Assembly: GCA_018873225.1 (NCBI GenBank)
Contig: JAEILZ010000007.1
Coordinates: 2,418,001-2,482,000, forward strand
DNA: 64,000 nt
DNA from: [Phialemoniopsis] sp. UDSM-2020
Lineage: Eukaryota > Ascomycota > Sordariomycetes > Thyridiales > Thyridiaceae
Direction: 5' to 3'
Part shown: positions 21,856-34,603 of the stretch, in pieces
How positions within the stretch are numbered: the stretch's first letter is position 1
How the letters are laid out: each line of letters begins with the position of its first letter
Translations under genes and position numbers: made by a program
Notes under the pieces: generated by a model
The model's input: the letters and a program-made list of their open reading frames with translations, nothing else
Told to the model about the DNA's origin: nothing
Databases searched by the model: none

Positions 21856-24333
21856 CGTTCAGGAGTGGCCGTCGGCGCGTTGGACTGTCTGGTGTAAATT
21901 GATCGCTCAACGCGACAGTGCCCAGTGGCGCGCACCACTCTTCAACATGAAATCGATGCCTCTTTTTTCTTTCTCAAGCAAAGCGGCGTGTAAGAGCGTG
22001 CTGTTTGTATCTTCTTAGTCGAGCTACCTCGAGCGTATTGTGATGTCACCACTGAACAATGCGAACAATGGTAGGCCGGATATTGGCGAAGCGACCGATG
22101 AAGCTGAGTCGATGTGGACACAAGGAATACCAGACTCCTTGAATTAAGAAACGTATACTGAACGAAGGTCGGCTCCGGTAGCCATAAAACAATTGCAGAG
22201 TCCGGGCGGGGATCGAGAGAAACAATGATGGATATGGGCCGAGCGAGGTGCTCAGACACCACCGGTGTATATATGGGACGGGAACAGCTTGCAGGGGGTG
22301 AAATGCAGTGAACTGGTCGGTGGAATTGTCAATGACAGATGCGTCTTGACAGGGGCCTTTGTCGACTGTTTGTGATAGACCTGGTTGAGCACGACACTGG
22401 AGGGTCGTAGCCAAGTCGAACAGCCGCCGAAGCAAGCGTAGGTAAGTTGACGACAAGACTCGATATTGAGGGTCTTGGTAGAAGAGCTAGTGGAATTGAG
22501 CTCTTTGCAACCCTCGGATCACAAGGGCGATCAAATCAGAGGCCCAGCAAGGTCTAGCCAAGTCCTTAGTTCAACGGAACGAGATGCAGCAGCGCACAGG
22601 CTCAGCGGCTGCGCGGGCTTTAATATTGGCTGGTCGGGTTCAGTGGCCGCTCCCCGCCTTGCATGTCACACAGAGCCAGGCAAGGTGGTGATATGCAGAG
22701 TCGCTCAATGCGGCCGCTCGTTCGTCAGCAACAGCTCTCCTACGGTGTGCCTGGCAGGGTAGCTCTTGCAGGGCTCGGCAGGTGTGCTCCGCCAACGTGT
22801 GGCTTGTCTGCTGGTTGCCGGCAAAGAAACGAGATGTCGATAAGCCCGTGCTGTCGCTATCATGAACCAACAGCACGATGATCGTGGAATAGCCGGTCTG
22901 AAGATTGCTGTTGGGCGTGTCCTGGTGGCAAACAGAGACGGATGACGAGGTTTAAGAAGCAGTAGTAAGACAGCAGTGGAACTCGAGACGAGGAAAAAGG
23001 AGGAGAGTGTTCGTATTGCAAGACCTCTTCTCGTGGCCAAAGGTCTTGGAAGGATGCTCTAGAAGGATGAACACAGCGACGAACAGAGCCAGTGGCAGAC
23101 TATCACTGGCTGATGTCTGTGATATCGAAAAGTGGGATGCAATCTTATTTGTCCAGAGGGACAATGCAAAGACCGAGCCCCCGAGACCAAGAGGGACCTC
23201 GAGGAGCACAAGACAAGGGAGAGACACAAGGAGAGAGAGAAAACGTGGGCGGTCATGCCATTGCTCACCTGCAGATGAGAAAAAGGCCGGGGGAGGGAGG
23301 GATGGCACTGGCCGGACCCCACGATGTCGCTGCACACTTGCAGGTTTGCACAAGGCACACCCCGGTCTGGTGGCCCGTTTGCTTGATGCCGCAGGCACAG
23401 GATGCCCATGGCTTTGATGCTGTCATCGAATCGCCGTTGAGCGATGCAATGCAGTCGGCAAGATATCACAGGGGCCGGGTTGGCGAGATGGGCTAGTGTC
23501 GACGATGGAGGAGGGGGCGAGCGCAAAACCCCCCTGACAAGCTCACTGATTTGACGGGGTCCAGCGGGAAGGGTGGAGACCATAGTGGTGGCCCGGCGGT
23601 AAAACAGTGGGCCTGATTCGCTGGAAGCGCTGAACCCGGTCCAGTGCCCACTCCTAAGCGAGTGGATGGACATGCCTCCGCATGGCATTGGACGCTCACC
23701 TTCTTTGCTGTGGTCATTCGTGATGAGCTCTTTTTTCTGCTTGTCCATTTCACCGCCGTTGAAAAGAATTCTAGGGATCAAGAGGGCTCTGGGAAGAATT
23801 CCAAGCGCAAAGAACATCGTCACACGTACTCCGAACTCCGTACTCTTAGCATCACCCAGGTTAGGATACCTGAAGCCTCTTTCTAACAGTGCCGTCAAGG
23901 TCATGCTAGGTAAATACGCATGAAGAACCGCTTTATCGAGACCTATAATAATATAGATCTCCTGGTCCCGACAGTCTGGTCACTTCCGTGATTGCCCATT
24001 TCCGTAACCGCTATTGCTGGATAAATGAATTCTTAATCCACCAGGTATGTCACCTTGAGAGCCCCCGCCCAGTGCAACTACAAGCTTTGCCAAGGTCGAC
24101 CATCATAGGTAGGTGCTTCAAGTCTTCAAAGAGATAATGGCCCAGATGTAAGCGCCCATGGCGGTTAGCACAATCATCAGCTTCCGATCACCTCATGCGG
24201 GAGACGTCTAGTCGGCAGATCTGAACCAAGGTTGTCGCCGAGTCTCCACGGTCTCTACCAGTTCCACCAGAACTGTAGGGCATTATGTCTCAAATAATAT
24301 TGCCTCAACTGCCAAGTTGAAGGGACAGGCTCT
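21856..24333. other. Intergenic upstream of ferric reductase; no supported gene
   Basis: This is the promoter and leader of the ferric reductase on one side and the 3' region of the FAD oxidoreductase on the other. Minus-strand CCAAT boxes (ATTGG on plus) lie at 22082-22086 and 22625-22629, and a TATATA-like element near 22268. A long open frame at 23059-23904 (281 codons, minus) looks random and was not accepted as a gene. Confidence 0.4.
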
Positions 24334-25605
24334 TTAAGTCCGCAGGCCCAGATGACCGATATCAGCGCTCAGCTCTCTCCCCTGCGCCAACTCAGCCAGT
24401 GCCTTGCCCGTGCCTAAGCTCAAGCTTATGCCCCACGGGCCATGTCCGGCTGCCACAAACACGCCGCCTTCCGCACCCGGCCGAGTGCCCACAGCAATGC
24501 CGAGATGATCGTCCGGTATCCTCGCCACAACCGGTGCCCCCCACGGCGTCACCGGCCGAAAGCACAGGCCTTGCCGAATGATCTCGTAGTCACGGTCGCC
24601 CTTCTCGGAGCCCAATAACTCCGCTGCAGTCTGTTCAAGTTCTTCTATTGACGACTCGACAATCTTTTTCTCCGTAGCCATTTTCGGTAAGGGAATATCG
24701 GCCGAGTTGATCCCGCAGAGGAAGAGGCGCTCGCCGATCCACGCATATATCTCCAGGGCGTGGCCGGCGGGACTGGTTGTGTAGACCGAGTGCAGACCCT
24801 TTTCTTCCATGGCCTCTGCCCACCGCGGTGACTTGATAAGGAGGGAATGCCCAGCCAGGCTTGAGATGGGGAGTGTGATGTCTGCGGTGCGGAAGAGGGA
24901 CTTGAAGACCTGTGGGGACCAAGCACCGGCGGCGATGATGATCCTCGTGCTAGGAATGTCTGTCTCGGTAGAAGATGTGAGATCAGCTACACGAACACTA
25001 GATACCTCATTCCTCATGTCCCGGCCGACAGAGATAGCCTGGGCCGGATGGTGCAGTCGGACTCCACGATCCAAGCACTGCTGCAGGAGGAATTGTGCGA
25101 GCCGCTTGGGTTCACTATGCCGGAAGTCAGTAACACATACCGTAGAGTTTTCCAAAGTCCAAAGTACTCACACCTGGGCGGTTGTCCCCTCGCCACCTAT
25201 GAGCTCCAATTGATCACCTGCCCGCCTTCGCAACCAAGCCGGCGTTGTGCCGACATGGTCGTCAATGGGGGCGTCCGGAGCCGCCTTGGCTCTACTGTCG
25301 GACTCGGGTCCCGCCGACGACCCAGTGTAGTCGAAGCAAGTGGTCGGGGCATATCCCCACTTGGCTCTGCCGTCGTGCTTCTCGGCCAGCTTCTGATGCA
25401 AGTCAAAACTCAGCGCACCGAGCGATGAGACATCGGAGCCAAACCAGTCCCTGGCTAGGAAGCCTCCGGCATAGCCGGATGCTGATGCGAACAGCTCCGG
25501 GGATGGCTCGACAAGGTGAATGGATGATGGCGGCTGGTGCTCGGCGAGATAGTAGGCTGTGGACACACCGATGATGCCAGATCCAAGGATCACAGTCGTA
25601 GCCAT
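24334..25605 (-). CDS. FAD-dependent oxidoreductase of the DAO family (Tda3-like)
   Basis: Two exons (25605-25172 and 25114-24334) joined across a 57-nt intron give 404 residues. The N-terminus is a Rossmann dinucleotide fold, with GSGIIG at residues 8-13 and a following acidic residue in LVEPSP. The second exon contains IIIAAGAWSP, typical of D-amino-acid-oxidase-type flavoproteins. Near the C-terminus GGVFVAAGHGPWGISLSLGTG closes the FAD site. The arrangement resembles fungal putative oxidoreductases related to yeast Tda3 rather than true D-amino-acid oxidases, and no C-terminal peroxisome signal is present (it ends GLRT). The substrate is unknown. The splice GT/T joins AQ-V-EPKRL in frame and the branch site TTACTGAC is visible. 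It is transcribed divergently from the SDR gene 286 bases away, so the two may share a promoter. Confidence 0.85.
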
Positions 25606-25891
25606 GGCGGCAGCTTACTCTATCAATCTGCAAATTTTCGGGCAAGGGCGGCTTGACTCGGATCACCGAGGTCTCAAAGATTTCACGATCTTGACAACCT
25701 GAGCCCTTGCGCTCGTTGTCACTTGGGTGTAAATGGTCGGGATTGCCGATTTCGGGATAATACAAGTGGAAGTGGCCGCCCAAGACCTTTTAGACCCCAC
25801 TTGACCAACTTTATAAATTGTTTATTTCTCTGGACATGAAAACTGCAGCTTGATAGCAGCACCTCATCTCATCACAGCAAACTCCAGAAAT

Positions 25892-26851
25892 ATGTCGGCC
25901 AAGGTTATCATCGTTACGGGCGCGAGCCGTGGTATTGGGTTGGCGGTTGCCAAGTACCTCATCGATGCATCACACAAGGTTGTCTTGGTTTCGCGAACCG
26001 GCACTCAAATGGCAGCTCTGAAGGAGCAGCATCCCTCCCAGGTTGAATACATGGCTGCGGACCTGACCAATCTCGAAGTGAGTTCAAGAGTGGAAGATCC
26101 AGGGCGGGCTGTCGGCTACAGCACGGTGAGCTGACCATGTCATTGTACGTAAGGTTGCCCCGAAAATCACAGAGCTCGCCGTCAAGTCATTTGGTCGTCT
26201 GGACGGTATCGTCGTGAACCACGGTCTGCTCTTCCCTTTGACAACCATTGCAGACGCCAATCTTGCCGACTGGCAGCACCTCTACGCTGCAAACCTATTC
26301 AGTGCACTAGCTTTGGTACGTAATCACAATATGTTGGGAGAATGGTCAAGATGAGTATTAAACTGTATTTTTCTTTTGTATAGAGCAAGGCTGCTATTCC
26401 TCTTCTCCGCCAGACGAAGGGACGGATCGTCTTCACATCTTCTGGAGCTGCCCTCCATGCTTACACGTCATGGGGAGCGTACGGCTCATCCAAAGCTGCC
26501 ATGAACTCACTTGCGCAGCACCTAGGTGAGGAGGAGAAAGACATTGTCACTGTGGGCGTCAACCCCGGGCGATGCGACACAGAAATGCAAGTGGAAATCC
26601 GAGACGTGGGCAAGAGCAGCATGGCCGAGGCAGTCCACCAGAACTTTGTCGACGTCTTTGAGCAAGGGAAACTCAACAAGCCAGAATGGCCTGGGCATGT
26701 CATCGCTCAGCTGGCACTTTCCGCAACCCCAGACCTGAGCGGCAAGATTGTCTCGTAGGTCGATCACATCCTCCGATGAGGGAGCTCAGCTAACCAATAT
26801 TGCAGATGGAATGCCCCTGAAATGGCGACCTATCGAACGGACTCGAAATAG
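25892..26851 (+). CDS. Short-chain dehydrogenase/reductase
   Basis: Four exons (25892-26077, 26154-26315, 26384-26754, 26806-26851) encode 254 residues, the classical SDR length. The NAD(P)-binding TGASRGIG motif is at residues 9-16. The family NAG motif appears as NHG at 84-86. The catalytic set is Ser135/136 (FTSSGAA), Tyr149 and Lys153 in Y-G-S-S-K. PGRCDTEM, the region after the active site that covers the cofactor, follows. The arrangement recalls small fungal sepiapterin-reductase-like or YIR035C-like SDRs. The substrate cannot be assigned. It is divergent from the FAD oxidoreductase, which hints at a shared promoter. Exon 4 is only 46 nt and ends with TAG at 26849-26851. Confidence 0.9.
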
Positions 26852-28135
26852 AATGGAGATGAGAAACCTGAATCACAGCTGTTAGCTTTATGGTCAAGCA
26901 ATTATACTGAGATGATAAAGAATAGATGAAACGGCCTCATTCGAAAGATGAAAAGCTCTTGAATTTACTCCACATGTGTAATTCGGTATTAGCATGGAAT
27001 ATCAGTTTTTTAATCATCAGCCGGTAGGGTAGAAAGAAAGAAATTCCCAACATACTCTACCTTTCACGTGGCAAACGAGCTACGTGTGCCACTGGGGGAT
27101 AACCTCGTCTCCGTAAGGTAGCTTGATCCCGGTTGACTATAAGCTTCGTATGCCGTTAAGCAAGGCGGGCTTGCCTGGGATACAATTACCTGAATGATCT
27201 AAGTGTAAAAAGTCAGCAACAAAGCTCGGTCGGTTAGGCTGACAAGAATGTAGCGGTGTGAAAACGATCAGTGTGTCCGTTTGGAAAGACGTGTCAATCA
27301 CCATTGTGTTGTATGCCTGGGGCGACAAGAATAACTCATCATTGTACGTTGTGAAGCGAAAGAAAATGTCCGGAGCGGTCAACATACCTTCATGGGGAAG
27401 CGCCGCGTGCATGGCATGAGGAAGAGAATGCCCATAGGATGCCTTGTTGTGTTTTGTCCTGCTTATTCCGGGACAAAGCCCACGAGACCACAAATCGTCA
27501 CATCTCTGTGTAGCGGTTGTAGAAGCTGGTTTGGGGGAAGAATGGTGAAGGAAGCATGTTGATGGAGCTCGATCGCGAAAAAAAAAATTAATTTGAGATA
27601 AAAGCGAAAAAAGCTCGGTCCTATTCGTGGCTGACGCGAGCCACAGTGGATGCCAGCTTTATCCAGCAGGGAGAACTGCGTGACGCTTAGGCGGGCGGTG
27701 GGTGGATCAACGCCACAGGCTGAGGTGGGGGAGTTCACTGAGGTTCAAGGTTGATGGTACAGCGCGAGTTTGGTGCAGACACCGCAAAAGTCACGGTCTG
27801 GTTCAGGTACCGTCCTAGCCTGGTTGGCCTGAATGCCAGGAAGAAAAGAAATGGAGCCAGCCCGCCAGTGCAACTCGCGAAAGAGGTCATCACTATTAAA
27901 AAGCCACCATCCCGCCGGCCCCCATGCCAGTCTTCGTAGTTTTGTCGAACTCGTCGAACATGCTTCCCTTGCCAGCTACGATCCGGTATCGTAAAGTTCC
28001 TTAGCCGTGTGGTATCGACCAGAACCCCAAGCCAGCAGGAGGGCATACTTTTAAGCATTTTTATTTTGATCGCACCTCGGAACGGCGGGCTAGAGATATC
28101 TGGCCGCCGACCTCAACGCGCCGCCCTTGGTCAAT
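26852..28135. other. Intergenic between SDR and NC2-beta genes
   Basis: No gene is supported. Three minus-strand open frames of about 90-120 codons between 27137 and 28058 have no family features. The segment contains the SDR 3' end and the promoter of the NC2-beta gene. Confidence 0.4.
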
Positions 28136-29161
28136 ATGTCTGACCATGAGTTCGGAGGTCAGTCAACATTCACTTTCACTTACCTACCTACACCTACCTG
28201 CCTTCTCGCGCCCTCATACCTTGCCCCTTTTGGCACACTATGAGATCTACAGTCGGAAGTTGCCTGAAGGTTGCCTGTAGGCGCTTCACCTCCCCCACCA
28301 ACACGTTCAAGTGACGAGCTGAGGGTGCCACCACTCATCTCTGATATTGATATTGCAATCATAACCAACCACCATCACGAAAGACGCATCTTGCACACAA
28401 TAGCAAGTTGCACTTTCTGGATGAGTTTTCCTATCCTGCTTTCTAATTTTTTTTTTTTTTCCTTTTATCACGGTAGCATAAATCCTATCAATATGGATGC
28501 TTATCGAAACTGTGACGAGCAAGGTCCAACGGAGCCTTGAACCAACCCCTTCATTTTTGCCTATATGCTAACTGTGAGTCTAGGAAGCGATGACCTTTCA
28601 CTACCAAAAGGTGAGCAGATCCAATCATACAACTCATCCTTGGGCCATCTCAAGATGGCTCACGGTGAAAGCTACCCTTTCAAACTTCAACCTCCTTGCT
28701 AACATCATGCCTGTTAGCCACTGTCCAGAAGATCGTGACAGAGATCCTGCCTCCTTCCACAGGCGTCTCGTTCTCAAAGGAGGCTCGTGACCTGCTCATA
28801 GAATGCTGTGTCGAGTTCATCACATTGATCTCTTCGGAGGCCAACGAGATATCGGAGAAGGAGGCTAAGAAGACCATCGCCTGTGATCACATCACCAAGG
28901 CCCTCGAGCAACTTGGCTTCTCCGAATATGTGCCGGCAGTTCTAGAGGCCGCTGCAGAGCACAAGGAGGTCCAGAAGGTAAGTCCACGGGAGCGCACACC
29001 CCCCACTTTTCAAAGCCGTCTGAGAATCTGTCACTCACATTGTCTTCTTACAGGGACGAGAGAAGAAGGCAAACAAGTTTGAGCAAAGCGGAATGAGCCT
29101 CGAGGAGCTAGAGCGGCTACAGGCTGAGCAATTTGCTCAGGCAGCCGCGAGGCACTCGTAG
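28136..29161 (+). CDS. ncb2: Negative cofactor 2 beta (Dr1/Ncb2), histone-fold transcription repressor
   Basis: Exons 28136-28157, 28584-28610, 28718-28977 and 29054-29161 encode 138 residues. The protein pairs with NC2-alpha (Bur6/DRAP1) through a histone fold and binds TBP on the promoter, blocking TFIIA and TFIIB. The histone fold spans about residues 13-90, with LPKATVQKIVTEILP, FSKEARDLLIECCVEFI and CDHITKALEQLGF in the order typical of Dr1. A Gln/Ala/Glu-rich helix at the end (EELERLQAEQFAQAAAR) fits the C-terminal tail of the family. The first intron is long (426 nt) and holds a T14 run near 28447; the second exon is only 27 nt. Exon 1 ends after a single G of a Gly codon, and every junction is in phase. 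Location is nuclear by family knowledge. Confidence 0.93.
28447..28460. repeat. Poly-T run in intron 1 of ncb2
   Basis: About 14 consecutive T residues lie inside the first intron of the NC2-beta gene. It is a simple homopolymer and may vary in length. Confidence 0.85.
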
Positions 29162-29441
29162 ACAAAAGTCATCTTTCAAGAGATTCCTCATGTCTTGCGC
29201 AAATTACTTTACATATCATATCCATCGGCCGGTGTTTTGTCGTTTTACGTGGTTTGCTGGGTTTGGGAAACAAGTCCATAGCGGTCTGCATTTCGCAGCA
29301 ATGGGAATAGAGAAGCGATGAAGTTTGCACTAATTCTCAATCTCAGCCTCCTTAGTCCTGCCTATTGTATCCCATGATCCCCGCGCAATGCTATGATGTA
29401 AACAATTCCAGCTCCTGAAGTCTGCCATTCTCGACCACACT

Positions 29442-30571
29442 TTACGCAGGCACATCCCCGAAGCGGTACTGCGCCCAAGCCATACTACCCTCTGGCAAGG
29501 TCCACGTCTGCTTACCCCTGTCGTCTCCGGCAGCGCCAGCGGCGATGTGAACGGGGAGAAGGTGATCCATTGTGGGGTGCGCTTGCCTGGCATCCGGGCG
29601 CTTGAGAAGCTCCGACATGGCTGTCTGCCTCTCCGCCGGGCTGACTTCGACGGCTTTCTTCAGCGCGTCATCGAACGAGACGGCGTAGGGCATGGGCTTC
29701 TTGCTGCCCATTGTGAAGCGGAAGTCTCGTAGGTTGTGCACACTCATGCCCGCGCCGACGATGACGATACCCTGGTCCCGAAGGCTGGCCACCGCCTGAC
29801 CTAGGCGGTAGTGGGCGTCTGGGTTCTCGTTTCCAAAGAGTGAGACTTGCACGATGGGCACATTGAGAGGGTTGCTCTCCGGGTGGAAGGCTAGATGTTG
29901 TTCAGCACTGGAATTCATGGATGGGAACGGCTTCACTCACCAGCATGGAAGCCACACCAAACACCGTGGTCAAGACCGCGCTTTACGCCTTCGGCCTTGA
30001 TGCCGGCCTGATTTAGTAAACCGAGGACCTTGTTGGCGATCTCAGGACTGCCCCTGTTGGGGTACTTTGCTTGGTAGTATCCATCAGGGAAGCCGTAGAA
30101 ACTTGGGCAAAACCATTCAGCATGACTTCCTCAATGTTCCATGGGAAGTGAACTCACTCATAAATTAGGTCTGTTTGCTCTGCCGTATTCACCTGGATGA
30201 GGTCCCGGCCCGCCTGCCAATGAGCAGAAAAGACAACAATGGCCTTGGGTTTGACATTTTGCGTGATCTCCTTGCCGATGTTCTGGAGGACGGGGTAGAC
30301 GGGGTGGTCTACATTGTACATGACATTGGGCTTTTGTGTCTAGTTAATAACGGTTCTGCTGCATCATACATGCTCTGTAGAAGCAACTTACGCCTCCATG
30401 GCTGAGAAAGTACACAGGTGTCTTGGCCGTCATGGTTGTATAGCCTCTCTTAGTGATGATGCGTGTCAATGTCGTTTTCCAGCTCATGAGCTCACTTGGG
30501 AACAGGAACGATATCGCAGCTATGAGAAGAGCCAACAAGAATGCGAGTCGAGTGAATGAGAGTCCGGCCAT
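29442..30571 (-). CDS. Extradiol ring-cleavage dioxygenase family protein (DODA/LigB type)
   Basis: Four exons (30571-30392, 30339-30158, 30101-29941, 29890-29442) encode 323 residues. The family cleaves catechol-type rings such as 4,5-DOPA with a non-haem metal. Metal and active-site histidines are visible: H58 in FLSHGG, the FSAHWQ motif, LDHGVWCGFHAAFHPE and the late SVHNLRDF. Two DODA-like signatures, DHGVW and PIVQVSLF, make the family clear. The true substrate in fungi is mostly unknown. The start at 30571 adds a hydrophobic segment (residues 8-25) that looks like a signal anchor. Met29 begins a basic, Ser/Thr-rich stretch like a mitochondrial presequence, and Met47 would give the usual soluble enzyme. 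The convergent neighbour is ncb2, and the APT1 gene diverges upstream. Confidence 0.87.
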
Positions 30572-31983
<1,412 letters not shown>

Positions 31984-32564
31984 ACCATGGAAATTTGAAT
32001 AGACTCAGATTAAATAGTTATAGACCGTTCTCCATGTAGACGCCACAGACAGTATCTGCATTACCGGAGCAACGTACCCCTGAGTGGTACCTAATGAGAC
32101 TCACGATGGTCGGTCTATGGGCAGGAAATCCACTTTTATCGACTTAGTCGACTGCCTACTGGTCAATTCTGTAGCAAGACAACATAAAGAATAGACGAGA
32201 CCAACTTTCAGGGGTATGTTTACTTGAAAGCCTTGCACCTTACAAATAGCTATCCGAGCCAAGTCTTGTCACTCTTTCTATGTTGATCCCGGTAGGACTG
32301 GTAATTTTCAATATACCGCTCACCGCCGAACTTGTAAGTTGCTTAAGTCTTCTTGAATTAGCCTAGGCTATCAGTAACGGAGATTATCCTCCAAGAACTC
32401 CTACTGGTGATAGAGAAAGCACCGCAAAACCGTTTCCCTTGATTGAAAATGCTGCCACTCCTTAAAGCCAGTGTGCAGTCTCGCCTATTATGTCCAGGCA
32501 TTCATTATCCCCCTATGCCGCCTTGCAGCCCGCACCAAAGGAAGTCCAACTTGGCAGTACCCCT
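31984..32564. other. Intergenic between convergent APT1 and MFS genes
   Basis: This is shared 3' space of 581 bases. Nothing coding or repetitive is seen. Confidence 0.5.
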
Positions 32565-34603
32565 TCAGCGAATGACAACAGCAACATGGTCGTCCATGAA
32601 CTCGCTGATGTCCTCCAGAAAGAGGCTGCAAAGAATAGCGAGGCCGCCAAATGCAATGCTGCAGTAGTACACCCATGGGTACGCCTCGGCGTAGCCGATC
32701 TGGCCCGCGATGACCAGCTTCTCGAACAAGCCGGGCTTAGCCACGATCGCTGGGATGGCGCCAATCTCGTCAATCATGGAGGCGCCCGTCATCTTGACGA
32801 CCGTCTCGACGAGCGGGTTGTGCGGATCAAAACCCGCGCGGACCATCGTGCCGCCGACGTAGTGGATCAGTAGCGGGACTACATTGTTGTAGAACACGTT
32901 GTAGTAGACCGTATATCCGACGGCGCCGCCCACGACGCGGATAGCGAGGGTCAGCGAGGTGATGGTCGCGATGAGGTCGTCCGGGCAAATGATCGTGCTG
33001 ACGATGGCAGCGGGTATGACGACACCGCCGACCCCGACGCCCGCGAGGAAGAGGAAGGCGTACACGGCGTGGATGTTGTCGCGCGTGGCGGCCGCCAGGG
33101 CGCCGCAGCCGGCGGTCATGACGCACGACGCGCCGAGCGTGAACCACCTGAAGCCGCCGCAGCACTTCGTCAGGAGCAGCATGTTGATGACGCAGCCGCC
33201 GAGGACGCCAAAGGCAAAGGGCAGGCCGCGGATGCCGACGCCGACGGGGTCGTGGCCGTAGACGTTGTAGGCTTGCGAGGGCCATAGCATGATGACAGCG
33301 AAGAAGTTGGCGCCGGAGACGAAGGTGATGACCAGCAGGAGGACTAGGGTCCGGGGCTTCTTGCCGAGGCGGCGGGGGAACATGGGGTACTTGGCGCCCC
33401 AGATCTCCCAGCATGTAAAAGCGATCAACATGACGGCGCCGATGATGAGTGTTGCTAGGACGTGAGCCGAATCCCAGGCATACTATGAGCGAGTGTCAGT
33501 CGTGTGGTGAGGGGCCATCAAGGGGTAAAACAAACCTGGTAACCGCCCCAAAGAAGGCCGGCATTGAACAAAGTGATGCCTCCGATGGACAGAAGACCTC
33601 CCAGGAAATCGACACGAGCCACTATGCCGCTGATCGACAGGCCCCGAGAGTTAACGCGAGGAGGAGGGAAGTAGAAGAAGGCCACGGCCAGCAGCCCGAT
33701 AAACGCCCAGAGAGCGGACAGGAGACCGACGAAGCGCCACGAAGAGTGCGCTGTGATGAGCTGAGCCCACAGGACCGAGGGACACCAAGGCAGGATGCTC
33801 AGAATCAGTGCCGCGATGTAGACGCCGCGCCTCGAGGTCGGGGCGAGCTCGGCGGTGCCAGCAAGAGCAGTCAACTCGTTGATGCCGGCTCCGACGCCCG
33901 AGATGACCATTCCACCTGGGAACCAGCGTTAGTGACGGAGTTCCCCGTTCTATGCGAGGTTGATTAATTTTTTACGTACCAATGAAGACGTTCATGTGCT
34001 TGGCAGCGCTGCAGACGATCTGTCCGACCAAGACGAGGAGAGCTCCCAGCATCGCGACATAGCGACGGCCGAGCAGATCAGAGATAGCTCCAACGAAGGG
34101 GCAGATGGCAGCGGATCCGAGAAGGTTGCCCGAGATAAACCAGATCCAATTAGTCGCGCCACCAATGTCCTTGACGATCAGGAGAGGGATACCGCCTAGC
34201 CCGGAAGAAGTGTCAATTCGTGTTCTGACCTGCAACTTAACTCACTTCAGCGAATGGAGATCTTACCAAAGAGATAGGGTGGAACCTGAGCACTGGTCCA
34301 GAGGAAGGCCATTGCGACGAAGGACATGAAACGGTGCACCGTCATCTAGTCATTGCGATCAGTTAGCTCTTGGGATGCTTGCTGCGTTCTGGGACGAGGC
34401 CTTACCGGAGGGTCGCCGGTCTCGACCGGCTGTAGGCCGGAGAAGCGACGCGGCTCATACAAGCTGCTAGCGGCTGAACCTCTGCCTCGGGCCGTATCAT
34501 TAGTGGTCTCGTCGACACGCTGCTTTGTGACGTTGATCGACGGGGTGCCCGAGGGCAGGTTGTCGGTGGACGACTCCACGTTTCGGGGGGTGGTCGAATC
34601 CAT
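32565..34603 (-). CDS. MFS efflux transporter of the fungal TRI12-like (14-TM) family
   Basis: Five exons (34603-34406, 34345-34267, 34195-33980, 33915-33536, 33482-32565) encode 596 residues. About 66 hydrophilic N-terminal residues precede the first membrane helix in MTVHRFMSFVAMAFLW. The MFS loop motif appears as D-L-L-G-R-R-Y after the GNLLGSAAICPFVGAIS helix. The remaining hydrophobic segments fit 12-14 helices, ending with YYCSIAFGGLAILCSLF and a short tail. The order and the segments GVGAGINELTALAGTAELAP and FTCWEIW match the fungal trichothecene-efflux/siderophore-like MFS group. It probably exports a small molecule at the plasma membrane; the substrate is not visible. No biosynthetic cluster surrounds it. 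The ATG at 34603 was chosen over an upstream in-frame ATG at 34705 because family similarity starts later; either is possible. Confidence 0.88.

Noticed and set aside
23059..23904. 281-codon minus-strand open frame
   Set aside because: Ser/Cys/Leu-rich, irregular composition, no domain and no splice context; most likely chance in a CT-rich stretch.
24334..26851. FAD oxidoreductase and SDR as a metabolite gene cluster
   Set aside because: Only two enzymes are adjacent, and neighbours are a general transcription cofactor and unrelated genes; no backbone synthase is present.
32827..33414. 195-codon Arg/His/Pro-rich minus frame
   Set aside because: It is the shifted-frame shadow of the GC-rich MFS exon.
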